The notes under the pieces are model-generated. The model was not told where the DNA came from. It did no database searches and saw nothing but the letters and a program-made list of their open reading frames with translations. A stretch of 6,426 bases of DNA from Candidatus Poribacteria bacterium (GTDB taxonomy: Bacteria > Poribacteria > WGA-4E > WGA-3G): positions 1 to 6,426 of the forward strand of contig VYFM01000026.1 of the NCBI GenBank assembly GCA_009842375.1, read 5' to 3'. Below, one piece after another: positions 1 through 6,409 of this stretch. A program made the translations under genes and the position numbers. The stretch's first letter is position 1. Each line of letters begins with the position of its first letter.

Positions 1-9
1 GTATATTAT

Positions 10-312
10 ATGAAGATTAAAGATATTCGCGTTGTAGAAATCACATTAAATCCAAAACCGACGACCCCACCACGTACACAAAGTCGTGCCAATACCTATC
101 GTTTGAACCGACCAATAGATCGTTATCGGACTACCAAGGACATGCACATATCAGGTGCGAATTGGAAGAGACCAGCATGTATTATTACTGCAGAAGATGG
201 GACATGGGGATTTGGAATCTCATTGTATGGAGGACCGGTAAGTCGGATAATTTCGGATCACTTTGCACCTCAACTTGTTGGTGAGAACTGCATGGCGACA
301 GAAAAGCTATGA
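10..312 (+). CDS. N-terminal fragment (capping domain) of the interrupted enolase-superfamily gene
   Basis: This 100-residue open part begins at the first ATG and ends at the premature TGA. It holds the enolase N-terminal capping domain: an initial beta strand (KIKDIRVVEIT), a loop region around residues 18-50 that in the family closes over the substrate, then the conserved ITAEDGTWGFGIS strand-turn and HFAPQLVGE helix. Alone it has no metal site and could not be catalytic. It is listed separately because a gene caller would report it. It would matter only if it paired with the downstream barrel fragment or if the stop is suppressed. Confidence 0.55.
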   Translation: MKIKDIRVVEITLNPKPTTPPRTQSRANTYRLNRPIDRYRTTKDMHISGANWKRPACIITAEDGTWGFGISLYGGPVSRIISDHFAPQLVGENCMATEKL

Positions 313-315
313 GAC

Positions 316-1170
316 ATGATGGTGAGATCTTCTGCTGCATTTGGCGCGACGGGTTTGACGAGTTATGCAATCAGCGCTGTGGATTGTGCCTTGTGGGATT
401 TAAAAGGAAAGATTTTGAAAAGACCTGTATATGAACTGCTTGGTGGTCCTCAGAAGGAGAAGATATTCTGCTATGCATCTGGTTTTGACCAAGAATGGTA
501 TATGGAACTTGGATTTAAAGCAACTAAATTATTCACACCCTACGGTCCAGAAGACGGTATAGATGGTTTACGAAAACTTGAAGAATTAGTAGCAAATACC
601 CGTGAAGTAATTGGGGATAATGTTGAGTTAATGTTGGATGCATGGACTAACTTTGATGTAGAACACACTGTACGGGTCTGTGAAATCATGAAACCTTACA
701 AGTTGAAGTGGATGGAGGATTATATCTCAGCTGATGATTTAGTGGGTTATCAAACAGTGCGGCAACGTTTACCTTGGCAAACACTTGCAACTGGAGAACA
801 TTGGTATCTACCAACCGTCTTTGCAGCAGCTGCAGGACAAAGATTAGTAGATATTTTCCAACCTGACGTACTATGGTGTGGTGGTATTACTGCTGCGATC
901 AAAATCTGTCACATAGCTGAGGCGAATGGTATCAATGTTATAACCCATGCTGGTATGAATTATCCTTATGGACAGCATCTGTCTTTCGCAATACCAGCAA
1001 TCACTTGGGGTGAACGTTCTGAAGGTGTCTCTGCTCCTGGTGTGCCTCTTGAGGAGATGGTAAAATTACCTGGAACAGCAGTAATCAAAGATGGCTATCT
1101 TATTCCATCAGATGCACCTGGTTTCGGACTTGAAATCGATGAGGCATGGATTGAGAGTGTGATGGCATAA
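316..1170 (+). CDS. C-terminal (barrel) fragment of the enolase-superfamily dehydratase
   Basis: This is the 284-residue remainder, in the same frame as the upstream fragment. The first possible starts are two consecutive ATG codons four bases beyond the TGA, close enough for termination-reinitiation. No good SD precedes them (only TGAGAC). The fragment keeps the last capping-domain helices (YAISAVDCALWDLKGK, PVYELLGG), all barrel metal ligands (local D108, E134, E161), the D184 and H211 pair and the C-terminal strand. It lacks the N-terminal loops that close the active site in this superfamily, so activity alone is doubtful. The gene ends with TAA and converges on the phosphoesterase gene 28 bp later. 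No hairpin with a U-run lies between the two stops. Confidence 0.75.
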   Translation: MMVRSSAAFGATGLTSYAISAVDCALWDLKGKILKRPVYELLGGPQKEKIFCYASGFDQEWYMELGFKATKLFTPYGPEDGIDGLRKLEELVANTREVIGDNVELMLDAWTNFDVEHTVRVCEIMKPYKLKWMEDYISADDLVGYQTVRQRLPWQTLATGEHWYLPTVFAAAAGQRLVDIFQPDVLWCGGITAAIKICHIAEANGINVITHAGMNYPYGQHLSFAIPAITWGERSEGVSAPGVPLEEMVKLPGTAVIKDGYLIPSDAPGFGLEIDEAWIESVMA

Positions 1171-1198
1171 TTCACTGCTTGAATACATTACTGAGTTA

Positions 1199-2833
1199 TT
1201 ATTCTACTCGGATGATTCGGCGACCTGTGTAGGTTTGACCGAACATATCAGTTGTACGTACATAGATTACGTGCGTCCCCACTTGTATATTCTCTGGTAG
1301 TTTTGCTTGCCAGATGTGTGTTGATTTAGGGACACCATAAATAAGACGTTTACCTCTTTGTGGTAGTTCGTTCTCTTCCTTCAAAAGCGTTTTCATTGTT
1401 TCACGAAGTGCTGTATGCATTTTACGTTCAATGTGGTATGCTTCGTCTCGCTCCTTTAGTTTTTGAAAGTAAGGATCCTTCTGAGGTGTATAGGTCATTG
1501 GTTTCCATTCCCCACTTTTACCCAAACGTAATTCAACCTTTGAGCGTTTAGTACCCCCAAAGATGTTTACAAGAACATCTGTTTTTCCTATTTCCTCAGA
1601 TTCAATTTCCCATGGAGCCCAAATATTCATCTGATAATCTGCAGGACGACGGGCAGCCTTGAACCGAATTGAATATTGATTTCCACTGAACGTGAATATT
1701 CCATACCCGTTGGGGGCACCATCTCGCATTGTTGTGTGTGGAATACCGACTTCATCAAGTGTGCCTTGCCACCAACTGCCTGATGTGGTTGCATGATTAT
1801 GGTGATGATGTTGGTCATCACCATTCCAACCGTGTTCCTGACCAATGAAATCATCACGTTGTATGTGTGTATGAGCTGACAAGGATAGGGTGTGTGGACG
1901 GTCTCCAAGTAGATTCATCAATTTCTCTACATCACGCATTTCTGTCAACGGAATATGAAATGATACAACTACCAGTTTGTCTTTCGGTACATAAGCAAGG
2001 TCATTACGGATAAATGTCAACTGCCGTTCTCCCACCTCACTTAGGTATGTCGGTTTATTATCAGCATCACGAAAAAAGTGGACATTGTCAATATTGATGA
2101 AATGGACTGGTCCCCAATCAAATGAATAACATGTGGGTCCATATACTCTTGTGAAGGTTTCATCTGCGAAACGGTCATCTGTTGCCTGACGGTTCATGTC
2201 GTGATTACCATAGACGTTGTACCATGGTATCCCCACGGTAGACATCACTTCGTTTAGAGGTTGAAATAAGTTTAGATTATCCCCTACTAAATCACCAAGA
2301 CTGAGTCCGAACACTGCATCAATTCCGATGACTTCTTCAATTACATCATGTGCTAACCACTCAATCTCTTGCATGTTTCGGGGTTGTGTGTCACCGAATA
2401 CAAGTGCTTTGAAGGTATCAGGTTCGGTCTGTTCAGTAAGTGGGAAATCGATTGATTCGGGCAATGGACCAGTAGGAGCAATGCCAGCATATTTAAGACC
2501 TTCCGGTGAACCGTGTGGTTTGTGAATGTAATAGAATTTCGGGAGACGATTCTCATCAATTGGTGTCATATACCCACGTGGTTTAATGACAAATAGAATG
2601 GTGTCATCACTGACTGTAAGGGAGTACTTCCCATTAGCATCGGCTTTAACAACATCAATTCCATTGGAGACACGAATTCCAGGTAACCCTTTCTCATCAG
2701 CGTCCATTACTTGATTTCTGTTTGTATCCAGAAATACTGTACCAGTTGCGGTTGAATTTGCTAAAACACTATTCCCAATACAGAATATAATCAAAATGAC
2801 GATTAAGGCAATACTCCATTGCTTGTAAACCAT
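1199..2833 (-). CDS. secreted calcineurin-like metallophosphoesterase, three-domain (MetallophosN-Metallophos-MetallophosC type)
   Basis: This 544-residue protein begins with an export signal: K4, a hydrophobic run (about 7-20) and a probable cleavage after VLA (residue 25). Residues about 30-75 form a beta-sandwich cap related to SdrD-B/Cna-B repeats (GTVFLDTNRNQVMDADEKG, then DANGKYSLTV). The dinuclear-metal phosphoesterase core (about 140-330) has the calcineurin motifs in order: GDTQ (D148), GDLVGDN (D181), GNHD (N210-D212), SFHIP (H293) and AHTH (H321, H323). A His-rich stretch HHHHNH (342-347) follows, then ATTSGSWW, a feature I associate with this three-domain family. Residues about 400-544 are a C-terminal beta domain. 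It probably hydrolyses a phosphate ester outside the cytoplasm; the substrate is unknown. It is the last gene of a leftward operon, 21 bp after PhyH-B, with an AGGAG SD six bases before the ATG. Confidence 0.9.
   Translation of the reverse strand: MVYKQWSIALIVILIIFCIGNSVLANSTATGTVFLDTNRNQVMDADEKGLPGIRVSNGIDVVKADANGKYSLTVSDDTILFVIKPRGYMTPIDENRLPKFYYIHKPHGSPEGLKYAGIAPTGPLPESIDFPLTEQTEPDTFKALVFGDTQPRNMQEIEWLAHDVIEEVIGIDAVFGLSLGDLVGDNLNLFQPLNEVMSTVGIPWYNVYGNHDMNRQATDDRFADETFTRVYGPTCYSFDWGPVHFINIDNVHFFRDADNKPTYLSEVGERQLTFIRNDLAYVPKDKLVVVSFHIPLTEMRDVEKLMNLLGDRPHTLSLSAHTHIQRDDFIGQEHGWNGDDQHHHHNHATTSGSWWQGTLDEVGIPHTTMRDGAPNGYGIFTFSGNQYSIRFKAARRPADYQMNIWAPWEIESEEIGKTDVLVNIFGGTKRSKVELRLGKSGEWKPMTYTPQKDPYFQKLKERDEAYHIERKMHTALRETMKTLLKEENELPQRGKRLIYGVPKSTHIWQAKLPENIQVGTHVIYVRTTDMFGQTYTGRRIIRVE
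1799..1824 (-). repeat. 10-bp inverted repeat inside the phosphoesterase gene
   Basis: ATGGTGATGA (1799-1808) and TCATCACCAT (1815-1824) are perfect reverse complements around a 6-base loop. On the mRNA the stem is built from the Gly-Asp-Asp codons pairing with the following His codons of the poly-His segment. It is probably a by-product of GAT/CAT codon complementarity, but it is the strongest internal hairpin I saw in the gene. Confidence 0.4.
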
Positions 2834-2839
2834 ATAAAT

Positions 2840-2845
2840 CTCCTA
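2840..2845 (-). promoter_or_regulatory. ribosome binding site of the phosphoesterase gene
   Basis: TAGGAG on the minus strand lies six bases before the ATG at 2833, in the 21-bp gap after PhyH-B. It confirms the start that gives a complete signal peptide and shows that the third operon gene has its own strong translation signal, unlike the second. Confidence 0.7.
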
Positions 2846-2854
2846 TTTAATATT

Positions 2855-3787
2855 TTATTCTAAGCCCCATTCTTGTCGGAGCTCAGACATGGGTCTGTAA
2901 TTCACACCTTTGTTGTAAAAGTTCCCAAGCCAAGTGCCATCTTCACGGAAAAAGAAGCGGTCATCCTTTTCTTCATGAGCAAGTTGGTATCGCGTATCAA
3001 TGCTGATACGGTATCGGTCAGATTGATTCGGAGCACTGCTGTGCATCATAAATAGTCCAAAAATGATTACATCACCCGGTTGGAAATGTGCCGTTGCCAA
3101 TGTGAATCCAAATTTTTCTACCATCTCTCGTGGATTTGAACTAAACACTGCTTCCGTTAAATCGCGATCCATATCGGTCGCACCATAAGTGGACTTTAAT
3201 CGGTCATGTTTATGTGAACCCAGACATATCACGAGAGGACCGTTTTCCAGACTGATGTCCGTTAATGCGCTCCACATCGTGTATCGGTTTTGTGTGCCGC
3301 GTCCAACATATACGTTATCATAATGAAAATGGTTGTGTCCACCATTTGCCATGCAACGTAGCCATCGTTTGTCAAAGGTTATAACTGGACCACCGAGAAA
3401 TTCTTCGTAGAACTGCATCGTCCGTTTACTATCTACAACATCAAGAATCGGTTTAGCGTGTGCAACCTCAGTTTGTCGAAAGAAGCTAAAGGTTCGATTC
3501 TCTTCCCCGATGCGACCTTCTTCAACTTGAGTATTCGGTTTTAACCCGTCAAGTTCAGCTATATTTTGTAATGTCCAATGTGCAGCACTATTTGCATGTT
3601 CTTTTTGATGGAAACCACGTATAAAGAGATAGCCATCCTCTTTCATTTTTCTGTGCAGTGCATTGATATCATTAAGAATTTTGGATGAATCTTCTAACTC
3701 AACGATCTCGTCACCGAAATGAAAACGGTGTTCTCCGAATTCAAATGGTGTGTCTTTTTGGATATTCTTAGGTTTTTTTAATTGCAT
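2855..3787 (-). CDS. phytanoyl-CoA dioxygenase family (PhyH) Fe(II)/2-oxoglutarate oxygenase, PhyH-B
   Basis: This is a 310-residue PhyH-family protein, expected to be cytosolic and to hydroxylate an unidentified small molecule using Fe(II), O2 and 2-oxoglutarate. The iron-binding facial triad is visible: H155 and D157 in HFHYD and distal H249 in MMHSSAPNQ. R260, in the following RYRISIDTRYQ, is the likely 2-oxoglutarate carboxylate ligand. Other family marks are the DGYLFIRGF N-terminal strand (51-59), ENGPLVICLGSHK (181-193) with the typical G-P-L...GSH turn, and QPGDVIIF (236-243). It is only distantly related to PhyH-A and PhyH-C. It is the middle gene of the operon, 18 bp after PhyH-A and in the same frame. 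No SD precedes its ATG (the gap reads GACTACACAAAACATCTG), so it may be translated by coupling or reinitiation. No better in-frame start exists before M48, which would remove conserved sequence. Confidence 0.9.
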   Translation of the reverse strand: MQLKKPKNIQKDTPFEFGEHRFHFGDEIVELEDSSKILNDINALHRKMKEDGYLFIRGFHQKEHANSAAHWTLQNIAELDGLKPNTQVEEGRIGEENRTFSFFRQTEVAHAKPILDVVDSKRTMQFYEEFLGGPVITFDKRWLRCMANGGHNHFHYDNVYVGRGTQNRYTMWSALTDISLENGPLVICLGSHKHDRLKSTYGATDMDRDLTEAVFSSNPREMVEKFGFTLATAHFQPGDVIIFGLFMMHSSAPNQSDRYRISIDTRYQLAHEEKDDRFFFREDGTWLGNFYNKGVNYRPMSELRQEWGLE

Positions 3788-3805
3788 CAGATGTTTTGTG
3801 TAGTC

Positions 3806-4609
3806 TCAATCATAATTGCTCGGTCGATGATCGCCGAGGAGTCGTCTTTGTCGCGGATTTGCTTGGTCCAGGATTGATTCATTAAATTGAAATTTATTCA
3901 GATAGGGAGGATATTCCTGTGTAATCATTCGCATCGCATAGTGTACCTGTAAGAGATAACGGACTTCGTTACTTGTATTGGCGGTTCCCCGATGCCAGAC
4001 TTCGCTTCTGAATAGCACTACGTCCCCTGCATTACATAAGATGCTCTCTTCCTCACGGTTGTTCCATTCAGTTGCTCCGTTGGGTGAGCAACCAGAAAAA
4101 TGACTACCCGGTACAAACTTCGTCGGACCCAATTCTTCGGACATATCGTTGAGATAGTAATGGGCAGTGGTGATGAATATAGGAACTTTGACGCGTGGAT
4201 CGGAGCGTACGTCTGCTGGTAAACTGATTGGCAGCCAATCGGTATGTAATCCCTGATCCGGACGACCAGGTCCAGTCAACCAAGAATGCATACCGATACA
4301 ATGGCAATCCTCACCGTGAGCCTCCTCAACGACTTCAATAACCGGTGATTTGTCAAGGAATTGGAGAAACAATGGGTCACGATTGAACGAATTGCTGATG
4401 AGTTTGTGAATGAAACTGTCGCCATTTTCAGGTGTTTCGTCCCGATCATGCGACTCCGGGATTGCCTCTAATCGATCCATCAATGCACGCAATTCATCGA
4501 TTTCAACTGCATCAAGAACTTTGGGGAAATAGACATAACCGTCTCTTTCGAGTGCATTTACTTGGCTTTCCAAGTCGCTGTAAGCAACGAGTGAGAGAGC
4601 TTTCCCCAT
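3806..4609 (-). CDS. phytanoyl-CoA dioxygenase family (PhyH) oxygenase, PhyH-A
   Basis: This 267-residue Fe(II)/2-oxoglutarate oxygenase is the first gene of the leftward operon. The triad residues are H122 and D124 in LHTDWLP and H206 in EVWHRGTAN; R217 (VRYLLQVHY) is the likely 2-oxoglutarate ligand. The N terminus carries the usual ERDGYVYFPKVLD strand (21-33), and GPTKFVPGSH (161-170) and NAGDVVLFRSEVWH (193-206) are classic family segments. The C-terminal tail RRLLGDHRPSNYD is identical in PhyH-C. The start at 4609 has GGAG eight bases upstream and matches the start deduced for PhyH-C. The gene ends in TGA; its paralog ends at the same residue in TAG, so this TGA is a true stop. The substrate is unknown. 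About 106 bp separate it from the SOD gene upstream. Confidence 0.92.
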   Translation of the reverse strand: MGKALSLVAYSDLESQVNALERDGYVYFPKVLDAVEIDELRALMDRLEAIPESHDRDETPENGDSFIHKLISNSFNRDPLFLQFLDKSPVIEVVEEAHGEDCHCIGMHSWLTGPGRPDQGLHTDWLPISLPADVRSDPRVKVPIFITTAHYYLNDMSEELGPTKFVPGSHFSGCSPNGATEWNNREEESILCNAGDVVLFRSEVWHRGTANTSNEVRYLLQVHYAMRMITQEYPPYLNKFQFNESILDQANPRQRRLLGDHRPSNYD

Positions 4610-4617
4610 TTTCAGGA

Positions 4618-4622
4618 CTCCA
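4618..4622 (-). promoter_or_regulatory. ribosome binding site of PhyH-A
   Basis: TGGAG on the minus strand lies eight bases before the ATG at 4609. The leader (GGAG, then TCCTGAAA) closely matches that of PhyH-C (GGAG, then CCCTTAAA), so the duplication included the translation signal. Confidence 0.6.
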
Positions 4623-4716
4623 TACTGTTACGAATCCGACAATACAATACAAAATGTAAGCGTTGATCTTAGATGTACCTGTTGTTACTTGTTGGCAGAA
4701 TGTGGAATTGCAGTGA

Positions 4717-5292
4717 TTATTCTGTTAAGACAATGACACCACATCCAATACGTGCACCTGCATTTCCCGATGGTTGCGATATGAAATCGTCTGGGTCAGC
4801 ATGGACAATGATACCTTTACCAACTACATCTACATCAGAACCTGTTCCTATTTCCCATAGATCTGTCGTTAATGAAATACTACCAGATCCATCTTCACCG
4901 ACGTTGATATTTCCGATATCACCCAGATGAAATTCTCCCACACCCCATTTTCCGTGATCGACATTAGTTGGATTCCAGTGTCCACCAGCAGAACTACCAT
5001 CTGGCGCACTGCAATCCCCTTTTTCGTGGATATGAACCCCGTGTAGTCCAGGTGATGCACCCATAACCTCAATTATGAGTGTGATCATGTCATCATTCTG
5101 TGTGAAGACTGCTGTTCCTGTTACACCACTATCGCCTAATGAACCAATCACGGCGTTAGCTTGAATTGGAGTAGCGGGTGTAAGAACTGCTGCCTGTTGT
5201 GGTGCTCTTTCGCAACCGGACAAAATGACTACAATACTAATAAAAATGAGAAATGTAAATTTTATACTTATAGGATTAAAATTTGTTTTCAT
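4717..5292 (-). CDS. sodC: Cu/Zn superoxide dismutase, exported lipoprotein
   Basis: This 191-residue protein converts superoxide to hydrogen peroxide and O2 outside the cytoplasm. A hydrophobic segment (12-25) ends in the lipobox LSGC, with C27 the lipidated residue. A short Ala/Pro/Gln-rich linker precedes the SOD domain (about 45-191). All metal ligands align with animal SOD1: Cu ligands H87 and H89 (GVHIHE), bridging H105 (GGHWNP), Zn ligands H113, H122 and D125 (DHG, FHLGD), and Cu ligand H164 (IIVHADPDD). The disulfide pair is C94 and C184 and the substrate-guiding Arg is R181 (GNAGARIGCGV). No residue is missing, so it should be active. AAAGG lies eight bases before the ATG. It sits between two PhyH paralogs but, being exported, probably does not act with them directly. 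It may have its own promoter in the AT-rich gap upstream. Confidence 0.95.
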   Translation of the reverse strand: MKTNFNPISIKFTFLIFISIVVILSGCERAPQQAAVLTPATPIQANAVIGSLGDSGVTGTAVFTQNDDMITLIIEVMGASPGLHGVHIHEKGDCSAPDGSSAGGHWNPTNVDHGKWGVGEFHLGDIGNINVGEDGSGSISLTTDLWEIGTGSDVDVVGKGIIVHADPDDFISQPSGNAGARIGCGVIVLTE

Positions 5293-5438
5293 TGCATGTT
5301 CCTTTCAAAAAGTAAATTATTCTAAATTTATTCTGCTATCAATTCGTTAATATATATATAATATAGATAACGATACGTGATTCTGAAATTGATTGGTCGT
5401 TGACAATGTACGTAGTCATCTATATAAATGGTAACACC
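5293..5438. other. AT-rich intergenic gap between PhyH-C and sodC
   Basis: This 146-bp gap is the most AT-rich stretch of the gene block and includes an alternating AT tract at 5350-5360. No coding frame or clear terminator hairpin is visible after the PhyH-C stop. The size and composition suggest that sodC is transcribed from its own promoter here rather than only as part of the PhyH-C transcript. Confidence 0.5.
5360..5387 (-). promoter_or_regulatory. possible sigma-70-type promoter for sodC
   Basis: On the minus strand, TATATT (5360-5365) is a 5-of-6 match to a -10 box. TTCAGA (5382-5387), 16 bases upstream, is a 4-of-6 match to a -35 box. A transcript would start near 5353 and give a leader of about 60 bases. 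In such AT-rich DNA a match of this quality can occur by chance, so this is only a candidate. Confidence 0.25.
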
Positions 5439-6242
5439 CTAATCATAATTGCTCGGTCGATGATCGCCGAGGAGTCTTCTCTGTTGAGGATTTGCTATTG
5501 AGAGAATAGATTCATCAAACTGAAATTTGTTGAGATAAGGTGGATATTTCTGTGTTATCATTCGCATTGCATAATGAACTTGCAAGAGATAACGGGTTTC
5601 GTCGCTAGTATTAGCAGAACCACGATGCCAGACTTCACTGCGGAAAAGCACAACATCTCCCGCATTACATAAGATACTCTCTTCACCCCTGTTATTCCAC
5701 TCGGTTGCTCCATTTGGAGAGCAACCGGAAAAATGACTGCCCGGTACAAACTTCGTAGGTCCTAATTCCTCAGTCATATCATTGAGATAGTAATGAGCAG
5801 TGGTAATAAAGATTGGAATGTTGACGCGTGGATCCGTACGAATGTCAGTGGGAAGTGGAACGGGTAACCAATCTGTATGTAATCCTTGATCTGGTCGTCC
5901 TGGTCCTGTCAACCAAGATTGCATTCCGATGCAATGACAATCTCCACCGTGAACTGCTTCTGCTACTTCAATAATCGGTGATTTGTCCAAGAATTGAAGA
6001 TACAATGGATCTCGATTAAACGAGTTGTTGATGATTTTGTTAAGGAATCCTCCTCCATTTTGAGGAGTTTGGTGTCGATCCAAACACTCCGGGATTGCAT
6101 CTAACTTATTCATAGTATCTTGAAGTTCAGCGATTTCATTGGCATCAAGAACGCTTGGAAAATAGACATAGCCATCCCTTTCCAGTGCTTCAACTTGACT
6201 TTCCAAATCGTTGTATGCGACGAGTGAAAGAGCTTTCGCCAT
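5439..6242 (-). CDS. phytanoyl-CoA dioxygenase family (PhyH) oxygenase, PhyH-C, paralog of PhyH-A
   Basis: This 267-residue Fe(II)/2-oxoglutarate oxygenase differs from PhyH-A at about 47 of 267 positions with no gap (counted by eye). The catalytic set is unchanged: H122, D124 (LHTDWLP), H206 (EVWHRGSAN) and R217 (TRYLLQVHY). Differences concentrate in residues 35-100, the variable N-terminal region, while residues 101-267 are nearly constant; the substrate is therefore probably the same or closely similar. The frame is open 12 codons further upstream to 6278 (MFRFFCSQGALK), but I chose the ATG at 6242: AAGGAG lies eight bases before it, PhyH-A starts at the equivalent residue, and the upstream codons would contain that SD. 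The gene ends in TAG. It lies upstream of sodC in the same direction and is the first gene after the palindromic elements. Confidence 0.92.
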   Translation of the reverse strand: MAKALSLVAYNDLESQVEALERDGYVYFPSVLDANEIAELQDTMNKLDAIPECLDRHQTPQNGGGFLNKIINNSFNRDPLYLQFLDKSPIIEVAEAVHGGDCHCIGMQSWLTGPGRPDQGLHTDWLPVPLPTDIRTDPRVNIPIFITTAHYYLNDMTEELGPTKFVPGSHFSGCSPNGATEWNNRGEESILCNAGDVVLFRSEVWHRGSANTSDETRYLLQVHYAMRMITQKYPPYLNKFQFDESILSIANPQQRRLLGDHRPSNYD

Positions 6243-6250
6243 TTTAAGGG

Positions 6251-6256
6251 CTCCTT
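6251..6256 (-). promoter_or_regulatory. ribosome binding site that fixes the PhyH-C start
   Basis: AAGGAG on the minus strand lies eight bases before the ATG at 6242. It decides between this start and the in-frame ATG at 6278, which has no comparable signal. Confidence 0.75.
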
Positions 6257-6375
6257 GTGAACAGAAAAATCGGAACAATATTTTTCAATATGTTAACCTA
6301 AGTTGCTACCTATACGAATTAACTACACATAAAACGACCTTATTCAAAAATATATCATTATTCCAAGATATTTTT

Positions 6376-6398
6376 GTAGCGCAAACTTTTAGTTTGCG
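6376..6398 (+). repeat. REP-like palindrome with GTAG foot
   Basis: CGCAAACT (6380-6387) and AGTTTGCG (6391-6398) form a perfect 8-bp stem around a TTT loop. GTAG (6376-6379) abuts the 5' side of the stem. A GTAG-type tetranucleotide at the foot of a small hairpin is the hallmark of REP elements recognised by TnpA-REP (RAYT) proteins. No T-run follows on either strand, so it does not look like an intrinsic terminator. Copy number in the genome cannot be judged here. Confidence 0.6.
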
Positions 6399-6409
6399 TC
6401 TATTCGGAC

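Larger units (their letters stand above)
10..1170 (+). pseudogene. RhmD-like enolase-superfamily sugar-acid dehydratase, interrupted by in-frame TGA
   Basis: Read through the TGA at 310-312, this frame encodes a 386-residue protein of the mandelate racemase/muconate lactonizing branch of the enolase superfamily. It resembles L-rhamnonate dehydratase (RhmD), which abstracts a proton alpha to a carboxylate and loses water from a sugar acid. In read-through numbering, residues 1-100 form most of the capping domain and the rest is the (beta/alpha)7-beta barrel. Expected Mg ligands are visible: D210 (MLDAW), E236 (WMEDY) and E263 (TGEHW). The likely catalytic His is H313 (ITHAG), paired with D286 in FQPDVLWCGG, a motif RhmD shares. 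The C-terminal DAPGFGLEID also fits. The stop falls at residue 101, in TEKL-stop-DMM, where RhmD relatives have a Trp (IWDQM-like). A single TGG-to-TGA change explains it. The length suits the family (about 390-405). Only nine bases precede the ATG and no SD is visible in them. The exact substrate is uncertain. Confidence 0.85.

Noticed and set aside
310..312. TGA read as Trp or Gly by an alternative genetic code, or as selenocysteine
   Set aside because: PhyH-A ends in TGA at the residue where PhyH-C ends in TAG, so TGA is a stop here; no other frame uses TGA as sense; family position is Trp, not Cys/Sec, and no SECIS-like hairpin was seen just after it.
1171..1198. Bidirectional terminator between the convergent enolase and phosphoesterase genes
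   Set aside because: The 28-bp gap shows no stem of useful length followed by a T-run on either strand.
1784..1804. Poly-His as a vector-derived purification tag
   Set aside because: It lies inside the protein, is broken by Asn, and is followed by the family segment ATTSGSWW.
1627..1908. A 93-codon open frame on the minus strand, and similar short frames elsewhere
   Set aside because: They lie inside well-supported genes in other frames and show no recognisable domain or SD.
6243..6278. A 12-codon N-terminal extension of PhyH-C starting at the ATG at 6278
   Set aside because: The extension has no SD, overlaps the strong AAGGAG at 6251-6256, and has no counterpart in PhyH-A, whose start matches the ATG at 6242.
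6380..6398. Palindrome as an intrinsic terminator
   Set aside because: No T-run follows the stem on either strand, and no visible gene ends next to it.
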